Source: Litsea cubeba
Lineage: Eukaryota; Streptophyta; Magnoliopsida; Laurales; Lauraceae
DNA: 64,000 nt
Assembly: GCA_012931725.1 (NCBI GenBank)
Contig: CM022944.1
Span: forward strand, 59,402,438 to 59,466,437
Direction of reading: 5' to 3'
Below the pieces are notes generated by a model, which saw only the letters and a list, made by a program, of their open reading frames with translations, had not been told where the DNA came from and made no database searches. The translations under genes and the position numbers were made by a program. This document shows, one piece after another, positions 33,403-45,163 of the stretch (the first letter of the stretch is position 1; each line of letters begins with the position of its first letter).

Positions 33403-33990
33403 TACTAAATGCTACATGCTCGCTTCCATGTCCAACGTGTTGCAAACACAACACGAGCATATGGACACAGCCTATGAAATCATGATGTCCTTGTCTGAGA
33501 TGTTCGCAGACAAGAGCAGGCCAGCCAGGCAAGCTGCTATGAGGACTATCATGAATACTAGGATGGCTGTGGGAACACCTGTCAGAGAGCATATGCTCAA
33601 GCTGATGGATTATTTCAATGTAGCTGAGATCCTAGGGGCTGAGATTGATGCAGAGAGTCAAACTGATATGATTCTCGAAACTCTGCCGGACTCTTTCAAT
33701 CAGTTCAAGCTCAATTTCAATATGAGCAAGACGGACATGACTCTACCTGAGCTAATGAAAGAACTCCAGGCGGTGGAGGCCATCATGAAGCCCAAAGCCC
33801 AAGCTCACTTTTTTCCAGTCTTCCTCTAAACTAAACCCAAAAGGGAAGAAGTTCATGAAGAAGTAGAATAAGGGAAAAGGGCAGAAAAAGGACAATACTG
33901 GCAAAAAGAAGGACAAGGGTACAGATGGAAAGCCCAAAGGGAAATGCTTCAAGTGTGGCCTCAAAGGTCATTGGAAGAAAGATTGTCCTA
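33403..33990 (+). pseudogene. gag: Copia Gag core and zinc knuckle, 5'-truncated
   Basis: Enters at Cys-Tyr-Met-Leu-Ala-Ser-Met in the UBN2-type core and stays open in the fused frame to 33829. It includes Arg-Pro-Ala-Arg-Gln-Ala-Ala and the Leu-Pro-Asp-Ser-Phe-Asn-Gln-Phe segment. After a frameshift near 33800 a Lys-rich linker with one stop leads to a clean zinc knuckle, Cys-Phe-Lys-Cys-Gly-Leu-Lys-Gly-His-Trp-Lys-Lys-Asp-Cys (about 33946-33987). Confidence 0.9.
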
Positions 33991-34244
33991 AGTTCCTGGC
34001 CTCAGTTAAGAAAGGTACATCTTTTTCATACTACATTGAAACTTGTCTAGTGGTATATTCTACTGACTCATGGATAGTAGACTCAGGAGCCACTAATCAT
34101 ATCTGCAATTCATTGCAGGGGTTTCAGATAATGCAGAGGATTGAGAAAGGAGAGTTTGCCTTTAGAGTTGGAACTGGAGCTAAAGTTTGGGCAGTTGCAG
34201 TAGGAGTTGTTACCTTACATCTTCCATGTGATAGGATATTAGTT
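33991..34244 (+). pseudogene. pol: Copia aspartic protease
   Basis: Follows the zinc knuckle. The active site Trp-Ile-Val-Asp-Ser-Gly-Ala-Thr-Asn-His lies near 34071-34100, with the family-typical Asn-His-Ile-Cys-Asn. A TAA near 34245 interrupts the frame just before the Asn-Val-Phe-Tyr-Val segment. Confidence 0.85.
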
Positions 34245-35160
34245 TAAAATAATGTTTTCTATGTTCTGGACATGAGTAAGAATTTAATTTCAGTTTCCAG
34301 ACTCATTGAATTTAATTATTCAGTTTCTTTCCATTCTGGTGTTGATATCAGTAGAGATGGAAATATTATATGTTCCGGTAGAATACATGACAACTTATTT
34401 TATATATATCCTATTGCTCCTACACTGCATAATGTACAACAAGAAAACTCAACTTCCCTTAAAAGGAAGGTATCTTCAATCAATGACACATATCTTTGGC
34501 ACTTTCGTTTGGGTCACATTAACCTAAAGCGGATTCAGAGGTTGGTAGAAGATGGGCCTTTGAGCTCATTAGACTTCGAACCTTTTCCTTAGTGCGAATC
34601 TTGTCTCAAGGGAAAGATGACCAAAAGGTCATTCTCTGGAAAGGGACTAAGGTCAAAGGAGTTGTTAGAATTGATTCACACTGATGTGTGTGGTCCTATG
34701 AATAAACCGGCTCGAGGAGGGTATGACTATTACATCACCTTCACCGATGATTACTCTAGGTATGGTTATGTGTACTTAATGCGATGCAAGTCTGAGGCAT
34801 TTGATAAATTCAAGCAATTCAAGGCTGAGGCAGAGTTACAACTAGGGAAACATATCAAAGCCCTTCGATCTGATGAGGTGGCGAGTACCTCCTGGGTGAG
34901 TTCAAAGAGTACCTCACACAACATGGGATTGTGTCTCAGTTTCTGCACCGGGTACACCCCAGCAAAATGGTGTAGCGGAGAGAAGAAACTGTACCCTTCT
35001 TGATATGGTAAGGTCCATGATGAGTCATGCAATCCTACCTATATCTTTTTGGGGATATGCCCTAGAAGCAGCATCATACATTTTAAATCTGGTACCTTCT
35101 AAATCAGTACCTAGGACACCGCAAGAAATGTGGACAGTTTGAAAACCTAGTTTAAGACAT
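34245..35160 (+). pseudogene. pol: Copia pre-integrase zinc domain and integrase
   Basis: 34272-34592 carries the pre-integrase segment with Trp-His-Phe-Arg-Leu-Gly-His-Ile-Asn and, across a TAG, the Cys-x2-Cys of Cys-Glu-Ser-Cys-Leu-Lys-Gly-Lys. The integrase core follows with the first catalytic Asp in His-Thr-Asp-Val-Cys-Gly-Pro and the second in Leu-Arg-Ser-Asp. A base lost right after this second Asp (near 34875) destroys Gly-Gly-Glu-Tyr in frame, and further shifts follow. The Pro-Gln-Gln-Asn-Gly-Val-Ala-Glu segment with the third acidic residue is only readable across phases. A TGA near 35140 ends this section. Confidence 0.85.
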
Positions 35161-36330
35161 ATCCACATTTGGGGTTGTCCAGCCTATGTACTGAATGATA
35201 AAGCTACCAAGCTGGAACCCAGATCGGAAATGTGCTACTTAATTGGGTATCTTAAGGGAACAAGATGTGGCATCTTTTATCATCCAAAGGAGCAAAAAGT
35301 GCTTATCAGCACTCATGCTAGGTACTTAGAGGATGATTGTATGATGCACCAAGAGCTTAGTTGTAAAGAAACCCTTGAGGAGATTCTTCCGGGATCTCCT
35401 ATAACATCTGTACCAGATCCTGAGACAGTAGATGAACAAGATATTCCTTTTAACACTCCGGAGCCTAGTCGTAGTGGGAGAATTTCTAGACAGCCAGAAA
35501 GATATCTAGGAGTGTCTTTTAAGACAGACTCTGAAGATCTGGTTGAGGATCCTACTAGTTATGATGAAGCAGTAACGGATATAGATGCTGACATGTGGCA
35601 GCAAGCGATGAAATTTGAAATGGATTCTTTGTATTCCAATCAAGTCTGGGAACTTGTAGATGCACCTGAAGGGATTAAACCCATAGGATGCAAGTGGATC
35701 TACAAGAGGAAGAGAGGAGTGGATGGGAAGGTGGAAACCTTCAAAGCAAGACTGGTGCCGAAAGGATATACTCAGAAAGAGGGTATCGATTATGAGGAAA
35801 CCTTTTCACCAGTGGCTATGATTAAGTCCATAAGGATTCTCTTGGCCATCGCATGTCATTATGACTACGAGATATGGCAAATGGATGTCAAGACAACTTT
35901 TCTTAATGGAAGTCTTGACAAATGCATCTACATGATGCAACCAGAGGGCTTCATTGCTAGTGGCCAAGATAACATGGTTTGTAAACTTAAGAAGTCCATT
36001 TATGGACTTAAGCAAGCATCTAGAGCATGGAACATCAAGTTTAATCAGGCAGTCAAATCTTTTGGCTTTGATCAAAACATTGATGAACCATGTGTGTATA
36101 AGAAAGGAAGTGGAAAAGCAGTTGCGTTTTTGGTTCTGTATGTAGATGACATATTACTCATAGGAAATGATGTAGGTTTATTGTCATCCACAAAGGTTTG
36201 GTTATCGTCTCAATTTCAGATGAAGGATTTGGGTGAGGCCAGCTATATCTTAGGGATCAAGCTTTTGCGTGATCGCAAGAATAATCTTCATACATTGAGA
36301 AGATATTGGTCAAGTTTAACATGCATGACT
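35161..36330 (+). pseudogene. pol: Copia integrase C-terminus and reverse transcriptase
   Basis: Main open frame 35230-36408 (392 codons). The first part is the integrase C-terminal region and a Ser/Pro-rich linker. RT motifs follow: Trp-Glu-Leu-Val, Cys-Lys-Trp-Ile-Tyr-Lys-Arg-Lys, Lys-Ala-Arg-Leu-Val-Pro-Lys-Gly-Tyr, Gln-Met-Asp-Val-Lys-Thr-Thr-Phe-Leu-Asn-Gly (Ala changed to Thr in the usual Lys-Thr-Ala), Tyr-Gly-Leu-Lys-Gln-Ala-Ser-Arg, and the catalytic Tyr-Val-Asp-Asp at 36139-36150. After about 36290 the phase changes and the frame runs out of homology. Confidence 0.95.
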
Positions 36331-37106
36331 CCAAGAAGGGCCCCCTACCTTCTGGACATGGAGTACCACTGTCTCGAGATCAATGTCCAAAGACATCTGA
36401 AGAGATAGAGAGCATGAGGAGAGTTCCATATGCATCCACTGTTGGAAGTCTCATGTATGCAATGTTATGTACTAGACCAGATATTTGCTTTGCCGTTGGC
36501 ATGGTTAGCAGATATCAGTTAAACCCTGGACCTATGCACGGGACAGCTGTTAAGCATATATTCAAGTATCTTCGGAGAACGAAAGATTATATGCTAACCT
36601 TTCGAGCAGATGATCTAACGCCATTGGCGTATACAGACTTTGATTTCCAATCTGATAGTGATGCCAGAAAGTCTACCTCAGGGTACGTCTTTACTCTGTC
36701 AGGAGGGGCTATATCATGGAGAAGTGTCAAGCAATCCTGTACTGCTGATTCTACCATGGAAGCAGAGTATGTGGCGGCATCGGAAGCTGCGAAGGAAGCA
36801 GTATGGCTCAGAAAATTCCTATTGGAATTGGGAGTTGTTCCTGCAGTGCAAAAACTGATTGTCATGTACTGCGATAACACTGGTGCTGTAGCACAGTGCA
36901 AAGAGCCCAAGAATCACAAGAAAGGCAAGCACATTCAGAGAAAGTACCACTTGATCCGGGAATTCATTCAGGATGGAGAAATAGTAGTGGAGCATATTGC
37001 TTCAGCAAATAACTTAGCTGACCCATTCACTAAGACTCTTACTGAGAAAGTCTTTACTTCTCATGTTGAGTCTATGGGTGTTAGGTTAGGAAGTAGTGAT
37101 CTTTAG
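36306..37106 (+). pseudogene. pol: Copia RNase H
   Basis: An open frame of 266 codons to the natural end of the polyprotein. Features: Pro-Tyr-Ala-Ser-Thr-Val-Gly-Ser-Leu-Met-Tyr-Ala-Met, Thr-Arg-Pro-Asp-Ile-Cys, Lys-Ser-Thr-Ser-Gly-Tyr-Val-Phe, Ala-Asp-Ser-Thr-Met-Glu-Ala-Glu-Tyr-Val-Ala, Tyr-Cys-Asp-Asn, and Asn-Leu-Ala-Asp-Pro-Phe-Thr-Lys. The best preserved domain in the window. It lies 14 bases before the LTR, as usual for copia. I cannot place it in a copia lineage with confidence. Confidence 0.95.
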
Positions 37107-37120
37107 TGCAAGTGGGAGTT
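37107..37120 (+). other. Copia polypurine tract
   Basis: The purine-rich AAGTGGGAG lies just upstream of the LTR start and would prime plus-strand synthesis. Confidence 0.7.
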
Positions 37121-39128
37121 TGTTGGGATTGGTGTATGCCCTAAAGCCCACTAGCTGCACTCTCATCTTCTGTTATTGGATATTTACTAGTTATTTAATG
37201 GAATGACTCTTTTCTGCTTAAACATGTATATATGTATGGTTGTGTAAGGCCCATTGTTTCTAGTAAATGAATTAGGTGTGTAGTGTCTACACACAGATAG
37301 GTCTAATTCATGGACACTGGAAACAACATATTTGTTCATAACTGAGAGATGGAGCTGGGCACTTCATCTTGGTATAAGTTATAGTGAGAGACTCTCCTGT
37401 ATTCAGGGTGACTTACCTAAGTCATGGGAGGACTTTCTCGGATTTATCTCATTAGTGCATATGCAATGCATTGAACAGGACCATGGTAGGTGTGATCTCT
37501 AAAATAGTACTATCACTGAGAGAGATCAAGTCACGTCATGCTACTGAGTGACCAGTGCTCTTAATCTTGAGCATTTGTGAATGAACTGACGTAGTCAAGT
37601 TCTTGTGCTTTAATTCACTATGGGTGAGATTCTTTTCATGGGTCAACAGCTATGTGTTTTCGGTACTCGGACTTGATCAGTTGGGTCGTGCAGATGCAAT
37701 AAAGAATCTATGCCATCTAATGATGGAATGATCATTCCCTTAGAATTTTCCGACTAATCATCAAAATCTAAGATCTTAGTATATGGATGTTCCATATGGA
37801 TATTGAACTTATGGGTCGCTCCCTAGCCCAAGAGAATGATATCCGGATGATGATTAAGTTAAGGATATGAAGTTCTAAGGTTTAGATGTAATCGAGAAGG
37901 TTGATAGTACATGTGATAACCTGACTCGATTATGGATGTTACATAGAGGGGCATTCAGGTCATTACACTTAGTAGGTCGAAGACAACTGTCATTTTATGA
38001 CGAGCTTATTATATTATATATTTGTCCCTGGAGTTCAACCATAACTCTTTAATGGAATGAGTTAAGGTTAAAATGGTCTTAATGTAGCTATGAGTTTAGC
38101 ATGGACATTTTGGTCATTTTGGGAGCCAATGGCAAATATGTCTTTTGGTCCCTTCCCTAGTCACTTTCCAAGATTGGCATGGTTTCCCAAGTCGTTTAGG
38201 TAACATTTGGTTGAATTATTTTAGTGGAAAAATAATTTTGAGTTTAAATTCAAATAGGCCTTTGATGGCATATATGAATTTAATTCTAGATAAATTATTA
38301 GTGGGCCATGGTGTGCATTATCATGTGGGACGTCCATAATGGGATTTCCATGGGTAAGGTTTCCAATTTTGAGTAGGTCTCTCTACTTGGAAGGTTGGAC
38401 TCCTCTTTGGATTAGTATTCCTATGAGAAAGTTTCCTTTTTGAATTAGAAACTTAAATTAGTAAGTGTTGTGCAACTAGGATTACTAATTGCTAAAGTTT
38501 ATGGGAAGTTCCTTAGTTTCCTTTTCTAATTGGAGTGTTTCTAAAAGGAAATAAATCTTTAGATTATACTTTCCTTTTAGGACATCTATGAGAATTAGAA
38601 GAGATAGTCTTTAAGGAAAGAATTCCAAAGTTTCTATAAAAGGAGGAGGGCTTTACCCCTTGGACGTCCAACATAGAGAGAGCATAATATTCCACACGTC
38701 CAGCCCCCCTTTGTTCTTCTTTGAAGATAGTTCAAGGTCTGAGATTTTTCCATAGAAAATAGTTCTCAAATCCCTAGATTAAGACCCCACCATCTTAGCC
38801 AATCAGATTTGGAAGTGAGATAGAGAAAAAGATCAAAGGCAATACTACTGCAGAAAATTCCAGCAATTTGTTTGCTAATTGCAAGTCTGAGTTCGGCCCT
38901 TTGGATCTATTATTTCAGAGATTTGAAGTCTACAAATCTTTAAGGTAATAGTCTTCTTGATTCTCCTTAAATTATACACTTGTTGGTCATGAATTCATGG
39001 AGTTCTTTTGCGATCACTATGGCTGATTTATGCTGCCCAAATCAGATTTTTTAAAATCTATCATGTTACAAATCAACCATGAATGTCTTCCGCTAGTGAT
39101 ATTCAGATCTGAATCGCAGTTTCTTTCA
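37121..39128 (+). mobile_element. Copia 3' LTR, forward, complete
   Basis: 2,008 bases, TGTTGGGATT...TTTCTTTCA, with a TATA box CTATAAAAGG at 38634-38643 and the palindrome TTGGACGTCCAA at 38660-38671. It matches the reverse LTR 14361-16356 along its full length with many differences. Confidence 0.92.
38634..38643 (+). promoter_or_regulatory. TATA box of copia 3' LTR
   Basis: CTATAAAAGG; in the 3' LTR it would drive transcription outwards into the Tat tail. Confidence 0.6.
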
Positions 39129-39544
39129 AAAATGCATTATCATGATGAGCAAAACCTGATCCCCTAACTTGCCACATACAGCCTGTTAGGTCACATGATC
39201 AAAACCAAAATTGACCCCCAACATTCCACATACAGCTTGTTGGGTCACACGGACAAATTCAAACCCGACCCCCTAACCTGCCACATACAGCTTGTTAGGT
39301 CACAAGGTTAAAAACAAAAACCCAAATCCACATCCCTGATGTCATCTTCAAAATTTTGCCTCGAGATGGTACGTGGTTTCTTTCACTACCATAAAATTCC
39401 CCTGGAAGCTCAAAAGGATACAATACAAAAAGAAAGACTGCTCAAAGACTCTTGGTCAAGTCACAAGCTCTCCTTCAGAAATCTCTTCGAGGCACATCGA
39501 CTACAAAAGTTAAGCAACTCGTCATTGTACCTCGAGGGGGCATT
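39129..39544 (+). other. Tat 3' tail before LTR
   Basis: A non-coding stretch between the copia 3' LTR and the Tat 3' LTR. It contains three ~60 bp repeats (39147-39315) and ends in the purine tract CGAGGGGG (39533-39540), the plus-strand primer of the Tat element. There is no integrase coding. Confidence 0.7.
39147..39315. repeat. Three ~60 bp repeats in Tat tail
   Basis: Each unit contains CCACATACAGCTTGTTAGGTCAC with small changes, spaced about 60 bases apart. Confidence 0.8.
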
Positions 39545-42152
39545 TGTTGACACCAAAAATGTCACTTTGCCTCTTCAAGATGCAGAAAGCTACATGAAGT
39601 CGTAACCTGCCATAAATAGGCAATGCTACTTCCAAAAAATAAAATCTTGTCAGAATCAAACAAAAACTTCAAGATCCTTCAAGACAGCCAAAAGAGGAGT
39701 ATACAAGAAGTTTCGGGCCATTTCAAAATCATTTGGCCTAACTTCGCTTCTTCAGCAGCTAAAAAGGAGCTCCTGGCGGCAAAAGCATCGGAGACACCAA
39801 ATCTTCGATCAGAGCCTGTGGATGGTCTCAAAATACATCCAAAAGGCTCCACGTCAAGTTCCAAGTCAGACCGACAATGTTTGACCCTACATCAACCATC
39901 GAACAGTTAAGTCAAGCCTCTCGGCGGTGAGAACCACCGAGGCCATCACTAATCAAAAAGAGCATATGGACGGCTTCAAAATGCTTACAAAGGGCTACAC
40001 GTCAAATTTCAGGTCATTTCGACAACATTTGACCATATTTTGACGCTCGGAAGCCAAATCAGGCCTCTCGGTGGTGAAGCTCCCTGGGACCATGGTTTCA
40101 AAGACAGAGCCTATGGATCATCTCAAAATGACTCCGGTAGATTCCCTGTCAAATTTCAAGTCAATCGGACATCGGTTGACCGCACATCAAAGCGCGACAT
40201 CTTCATTGCGACAAAAACAAGTCTACTGGCGATAGGACCCCAAATGGCTTCAAAACTCAAACAAAAGCCTATGGTTGATCTTATTTATTGCTCAGAAGGC
40301 TTCACCCTGAATTTCAGGTCATTCCGACATCGTTTGGCCCTGTTTCAGCTTCTGACGAAAAATCGGCAGCTCTACGCGACAAAGTCGTCGGCTTTCCCGG
40401 AAAATTGGAAACTTTGCACTCCAGAATGCAAGGTTTCTTGTCAATTTGTCTATAGGGAAATCAGGCCAATAAATGATAAAAAGTTTCAAGAAAAATTACA
40501 GAAGAAAAAAAAGAATCGAAAAACATCAAAAACGGCCGCAAAATGGGACAAAAGGGTGGAAATCCCCCCTGCAGGCCCCTGGGACCCTGGCCCATGGTCG
40601 CCTGTGACAATGGAACCCGGAATTGCCAGCCCCTGCGACCTTGGCCCATGGTCTCCTGCGACCATGGAGCCCGGAATCGCCGGGTTAGCCCCATAAAGCC
40701 TGTTTTTTATCGTTTTTCCGTGATTCGAAGCTTCCGACTCCTGGGATTTTCCAAAACTCATACTTTTAAGACACCAAATCCTTTGACATCCATCAAAATC
40801 ACAGGTCAATCATCAAGAGTATCAAAATCAACATTGATCGCCAACCGGTCAACCAAAAATGTATGATTTCTACCCGACTGATCGAGAAATCGACAGGACA
40901 GATGGCACCGACCCGCTGTTGGCAACCAATACCTGAAGTTACATGGTCATCCGATGTCGATCTACATGAAGATCCATTGATGATCATCGCCAGAAGAATC
41001 CCAAAAGACGTGGCATGGCCCGCGACTCTTTAACTGCTCGGCGACCACTTAATGCGATTAAATGACTAGCATTATTGCAGTCATTAATTCATTTCTTTGG
41101 ATGGCCCAATCAGAAGCAAGCATCCGAGAGTTACAAGTCAATAGATTCATGGCATTTAAACCATGAAACTCCTCCCATCATGGCGATTAAAGGCGATTAA
41201 ATGCCCTCAATCTCCACCGACCACTCAGAAACCAAGAAAAAGAAGTTACAGAATAAAGGAATTAAACCCTATAACTCCTACCATTATGCCGCTTAATGAC
41301 AATAAAAGCCCATAAACCCTCCTAAATGGCTACCAAGAGCCTATAAATAGGAGAGCACTCCAAAGAAATCCATATCGGAAGAAAAACAGAGATCCTAGAA
41401 AAAAAAAAGCACAGAAAATCCGAGAGAAAGAAGAAAGAAAACTCTGCCGAAGTTCTGCACCGGCCACCACTACAAGGTGACAAAAGTCCCTTGGGGGGTA
41501 CCCCCCAAGGTCCTTGCCTTCTTCTTTTGCCTCCAATGGCTTAGACATGGCTTTTCGGCCCGTCTACTTAGCTGTTTATTGGACATAGGACCTCCTCTAG
41601 GTCTTTGTCCTCTAAAAACCCGAGGTTATAGCCAAGCCAAGAGAATCAAGAGCATCCTCTATTCTCATCTGCATGGATGATAGTGAAGTCCACACATGGC
41701 TTGCGACCGTCAATCTGAACGAGTCCCCCACAATCTCCTGAGAAGTTAGATCCTCCTTTTCTTGTTTTTCATTGTAGTTTGTATTTTTTTAAAAGAGACA
41801 AAAATCACAACTCTCGTCTTTCATTATTGATAAGAATTGTAAATCGGCTATAAACGCCAAAAATTGGCTATAAATGCCAAAAAAATCGCCTTTCATGGCA
41901 AATCAAGAAAAAATGTCTCTTTTCTTAAATATATGTGCAATGGAAACTCGAAAGAAGTTGATTTCCTTTTTACTTGTGAAGGTCGATCTCTGGATCACCA
42001 CTTGCAATTGCAAGTAAAATAGAAAATCTGGCACACCCACACAAAAAAATATTGATACCCGCTCCTGCCCCCTGGGCGCGAAAGGGTCGTACCCAACGAA
42101 CTCCCACGTCCACCGACCTCGGTAGCACCGAGCATGAACGTACGGTCCATCA
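39545..42152 (+). mobile_element. Tat-like 3' LTR, forward, complete
   Basis: 2,608 bases with TGTTGACACC...GGTCCATCA ends and a TATA box at 41341-41350. It is the inverted homologue of 8331-10902 and 24650-27228. It is diverged from them, so it belongs to an older or different insertion than the reverse copies. Confidence 0.9.
41341..41350 (+). promoter_or_regulatory. TATA box of forward Tat LTR
   Basis: CTATAAATAG at the equivalent position in all Tat LTRs here. Confidence 0.65.
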
Positions 42153-43085
42153 GTCACGATTATTTCTCTTCTTTGAGAATCGCTTCTTCTCGTCCTTCTC
42201 TGCGGTCGAGAAGAAATCGTCTAGTCAGATGCTAGTGGTGCTATGCAGGCTGAATAAGAAGAAGAAGAAGAAAAAGAAGTAAGGTGGCCGATGTACCATT
42301 TGTGCAGCTTGTAGCCGGCAACAGCGGGGCTGTTGCAGGTTTAATGGCAGCTGGGAAGGGTTCTTGCGAGTCTGGAAGTGCTACTGGTGTAGGCAAACTG
42401 AACAAGAAGAAGAGAAGGAAGAAGAAACTGGCAGTGGCCCCTGACACAAGGAGATGACAACAGTGGCCGGCTGAGGAGAATGGCAGCAATGCCCACTGGG
42501 GAAGAGGGCAGAAGTGGCCGCTAGTTTCAGGTGGTGCAGGAGAATGGTCGATGACTGTGCAGATAGTGGAAACTGGCCAAGAACTGAGCTGGAAAGAGGA
42601 CTGGCTGGCTGAGTTTGCAGGGGGAAAAGTGGCTACGGACTGTTGCAGTGGGAGGGAGTGGCTGCTGGACTGGGAATGGCAGCTGGTCCGGGAGGAGTGG
42701 TCAAGATCAGATGCAGGGGAAATGTTGGCCGGGCTAAATGCAAGGAGGAGGAATGGTCGGGACTGAGCTTGGGCATGATGGTCGGGAGCTGAGTAGTAGA
42801 GTAATGGCCGGTCAGCAAGGGGAAATTATTGGAAGGGGTGGCCGAGAGTTTAGAGGGAGATAAGCTGGCCGCTGAGTGCATGGGAATGGCTGGTAGCAGC
42901 AGTGCTGGCTGATGGGTGGCCATTGTGTGCAGATCGCTGAGACAGTAGGAGAAGGGGAAGAAATGTCAGTGGCCGTTGGGCCTGATGGCCAAAGGCTGAG
43001 GTGTGGAATTCCTTGCCTGCAATGGAATCCTCCAGAGTCACCAGAGAGAGTTCTCTTCCTCTTTCCGGCACTCGAGAGAGCGAGA
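42153..43085. other. Unassigned GC-richer stretch with recurrent GTGGCCG words
   Basis: Flanks the Tat 3' LTR. Contents: an AGA/GAA-rich run (42250-42285), then many scattered GTGGCC/TGGCCGG words, then a CTCGAGAGAGCGAGAGCGAG stretch near 43070. Short open frames exist on both strands but none resembles a known protein. Confidence 0.4.
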
Positions 43086-43366
43086 GCGAGTTATGAGTTT
43101 TTTTTTATAAAATTTATCTGAGTTTTGCGTAAAATTATCTGAGTTTTATAAAATTTATCTAAGTTTTTGTGAAATTTATCTGAATATTCGTCAAATTTAT
43201 CTTAGTTCTGGACAAATCTATTTGAGTTTTTTGGTTAATTTATCTGAGTTTTGGAACAATTTATCTGAGTTCTGAGTTTTTTATAAGATTTATCTGAGTT
43301 TTGTGTAAATTTATCTGAGTTTTATAAAATTTATCTGAGTTTTGCGTAAATTTATCTGAGTTCTGA
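43086..43366. repeat. Minisatellite, ATTTATCTGAGTTTTG units
   Basis: About a dozen imperfect units of 20-26 bases built on ATTTATCTGAGTTTTGYGTAA, with spacer changes such as TATAAA or TGGACA. Confidence 0.85.
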
Positions 43367-45011
43367 AACATGCGCCATCTTGGCCGGAGGGGAAGTGAAG
43401 AAGAAGGCAGCAAGTTGTTGTCCGGTTCTGGTTACAGAAACTAGAACTCGAAGAAGAAGACGACTTGGGCTTTTCTCCCAGGCCAAGTTGGTTACAGGAA
43501 GAAGACGACTGCAACTTGCCCTCTGCTGCCCGTTTCTCGTCGCTGTCCGATTTCATAGCCACTGGAGCAGGAAAAGCAGAGAACCCGAAGCGGCTCTGTC
43601 CTATTGCTGGACAATCGCTGTCGTAGTCGAGCTGCCATGTTCGTCATCGTTGTTGCCTTGCAAGTCCGGCTCCCCGCCCATCGTCGCCGTAGTAGACAAT
43701 CGTAGGAAGGGGCTTCGTGTGATTCGCTGGATTAGTGTTGCAAGTTATTTACAATGATTATCAAAGGCCTCATAGTTGGTGTGAATGCACCTTGTATACA
43801 CTCAATACTCATGTGATGCGTGAATGCGCAATGTGGACATGTAACCTTACTGGCTACTACCTTTTGTTGCAAGTGGCAGGAGGTTTCCCTGAAATCTGGG
43901 CAAAGAAAGTGTCCTCAAACTTTACATGTGTCGCATATCAAGATGAGACGTGTTGGATAATAATGTCATGCACGCATCGGCACGAGAGCGCTGAACAATT
44001 TTGGTTTATTAAAGAAAAGGTAAATTGGCATTTTCAGGTATGAAAAAGTGTGAGGGGGACCTTTGGCTGTATAACATTTTTTTGTGGACTGTTTGCAACA
44101 AAGTAATGTTATGAGGGACCTCCGGCCAATGCCCTCCAATTTTTTCTGTCACCGGAGATGGAGTCCATTGATCATATATAAAACATATAAGTTTATTTAA
44201 AATCTTGTTCCAATTTATTGAGGTCAAGCTATTAATTCAAATTTTATCAGATCACATATAAAAACCGGTTTCAAATTTTAAATAGGTTGACCTTAATATG
44301 AGTAATTTATATGAACATTTTATAGCATTTTGTTCAAGTCTATTATATTCGATAAATTTTATTGTGCGCCCAAAATATATCATAGTAAAACTTTGCATCA
44401 TCCTATGTAAGAGATTTAACAAATTTATGAGAAACAAATTTTAATTAATGTTGGCCCCATTGTGGATATGGCACAAATTCTTTTATCTTAGTTTTAGTGT
44501 ATTGTATTTTTGTTCATGTGTACGGTTGGCCAAAACATTTGGAGTCAAAGTTGTGATATATGACATGCAAGAGAGGCATTCTGTTCGAATAGTTTAGATA
44601 TTAAAGTAGATGGGCCTTAATGTGACAAGTAGGGTGGACCTAAGAAAAATGAATGGGTTCTCAACCTAGGAAGGAAAATGGAGTTTAATTCCTATGCCGA
44701 TGAAGGGTCAAGGCGTTCTGCCGTAAGTTATGATAAATTCTGAAGAGGCATGCCCTGAAAGCTTTGACAGTCAAGGTCAGGAGATTACTTGAGGAGCTGA
44801 ATCTTTGGCTGGAGGCAATATTTGGCTGAGCTCATGATTTCTTTTGTAACGAAATCTTTTTTTATGGTACCCCTTGCATAAATACACATTTTTTGGTACT
44901 TTTTTTTGTAGCGCTTGTGACTAATTTTTTAGCACACTTTTTCCTCTATTTTATATTCCCTCCTTTCATTTAAATCCTTTTGTGATGAAAACAATCCAAG
45001 CAATAGTTTGA
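43367..45011. other. Unassigned region, no supported gene
   Basis: Two small plus-strand frames (43380-43757 and 43735-44043) lack an ATG start. The first is Arg/Ser-rich. The second is Cys/Trp-rich with no recognised domain, and I treat both as chance. 44050-45011 is AT-rich with no coding signal or repeat that I recognise. Confidence 0.4.
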
Positions 45012-45163
45012 GAATGTTTGTTTGAAAATTTGATCAAAAGCTTGTCATTTTGTGAAAATCTTTTGTCAAATGATTGTTTTGGCATTTGAATGTTTGTTTG
45101 AAAATTTGATCAAAAGTTTGTCATTTTGTGAAAATCTTTTGTCAAATGGTTGTTTTGGCATGG
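45012..45163. repeat. 76 bp tandem duplication
   Basis: GAATGTTTGTTTGAAAATTT starts at 45012 and again at 45088. The two units differ at only a few positions. Confidence 0.9.

Larger units (their letters stand above)
33403..39128 (+). mobile_element. Copia element, forward, 5'-truncated
   Basis: Order: gag (from within the core), zinc knuckle, protease, pre-integrase, integrase, RT, RNase H, purine tract, 3' LTR. This domain order (integrase before RT) defines Ty1/copia. The 5' LTR, PBS and Gag start are missing. Its LTR and Gag match the reverse element at 11938-16356. Every domain has stops or frameshifts. Confidence 0.9.
27229..42152 (+). mobile_element. Tat-like gypsy element, forward, with nested truncated copia
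   Basis: Coding order is gag, acidic spacer, protease, G-patch-like motif, RT, RNase H, then a second RNase H. It is interrupted at about 33403 by a copia element up to 39128, followed by the Tat tail, a purine tract and the 3' LTR (39545-42152). Two RNase H domains plus the Gag and RT style indicate the Tat clade of plant Ty3/gypsy elements. The 5' LTR, leader and Gag N-terminus are missing on this strand, replaced by the reverse Tat element. The integrase is also gone, lost at the copia junction. Confidence 0.85.

Noticed and set aside
11938..39128. One copia element split into two halves by a simple inversion
   Set aside because: The reverse and forward parts overlap by about 530 bases of gag and differ at many residues, so they are two insertions.
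42250..43110. Possible host gene 5' region with GAGAGAGCGAGAGCGAG and small open frames
   Set aside because: No credible start, splice pattern or protein similarity; open frames occur on both strands with low-complexity content.
43380..44043. Small basic and Cys/Trp-rich proteins
   Set aside because: The frames lack ATG starts and recognisable domains, and flank a minisatellite; probably chance.
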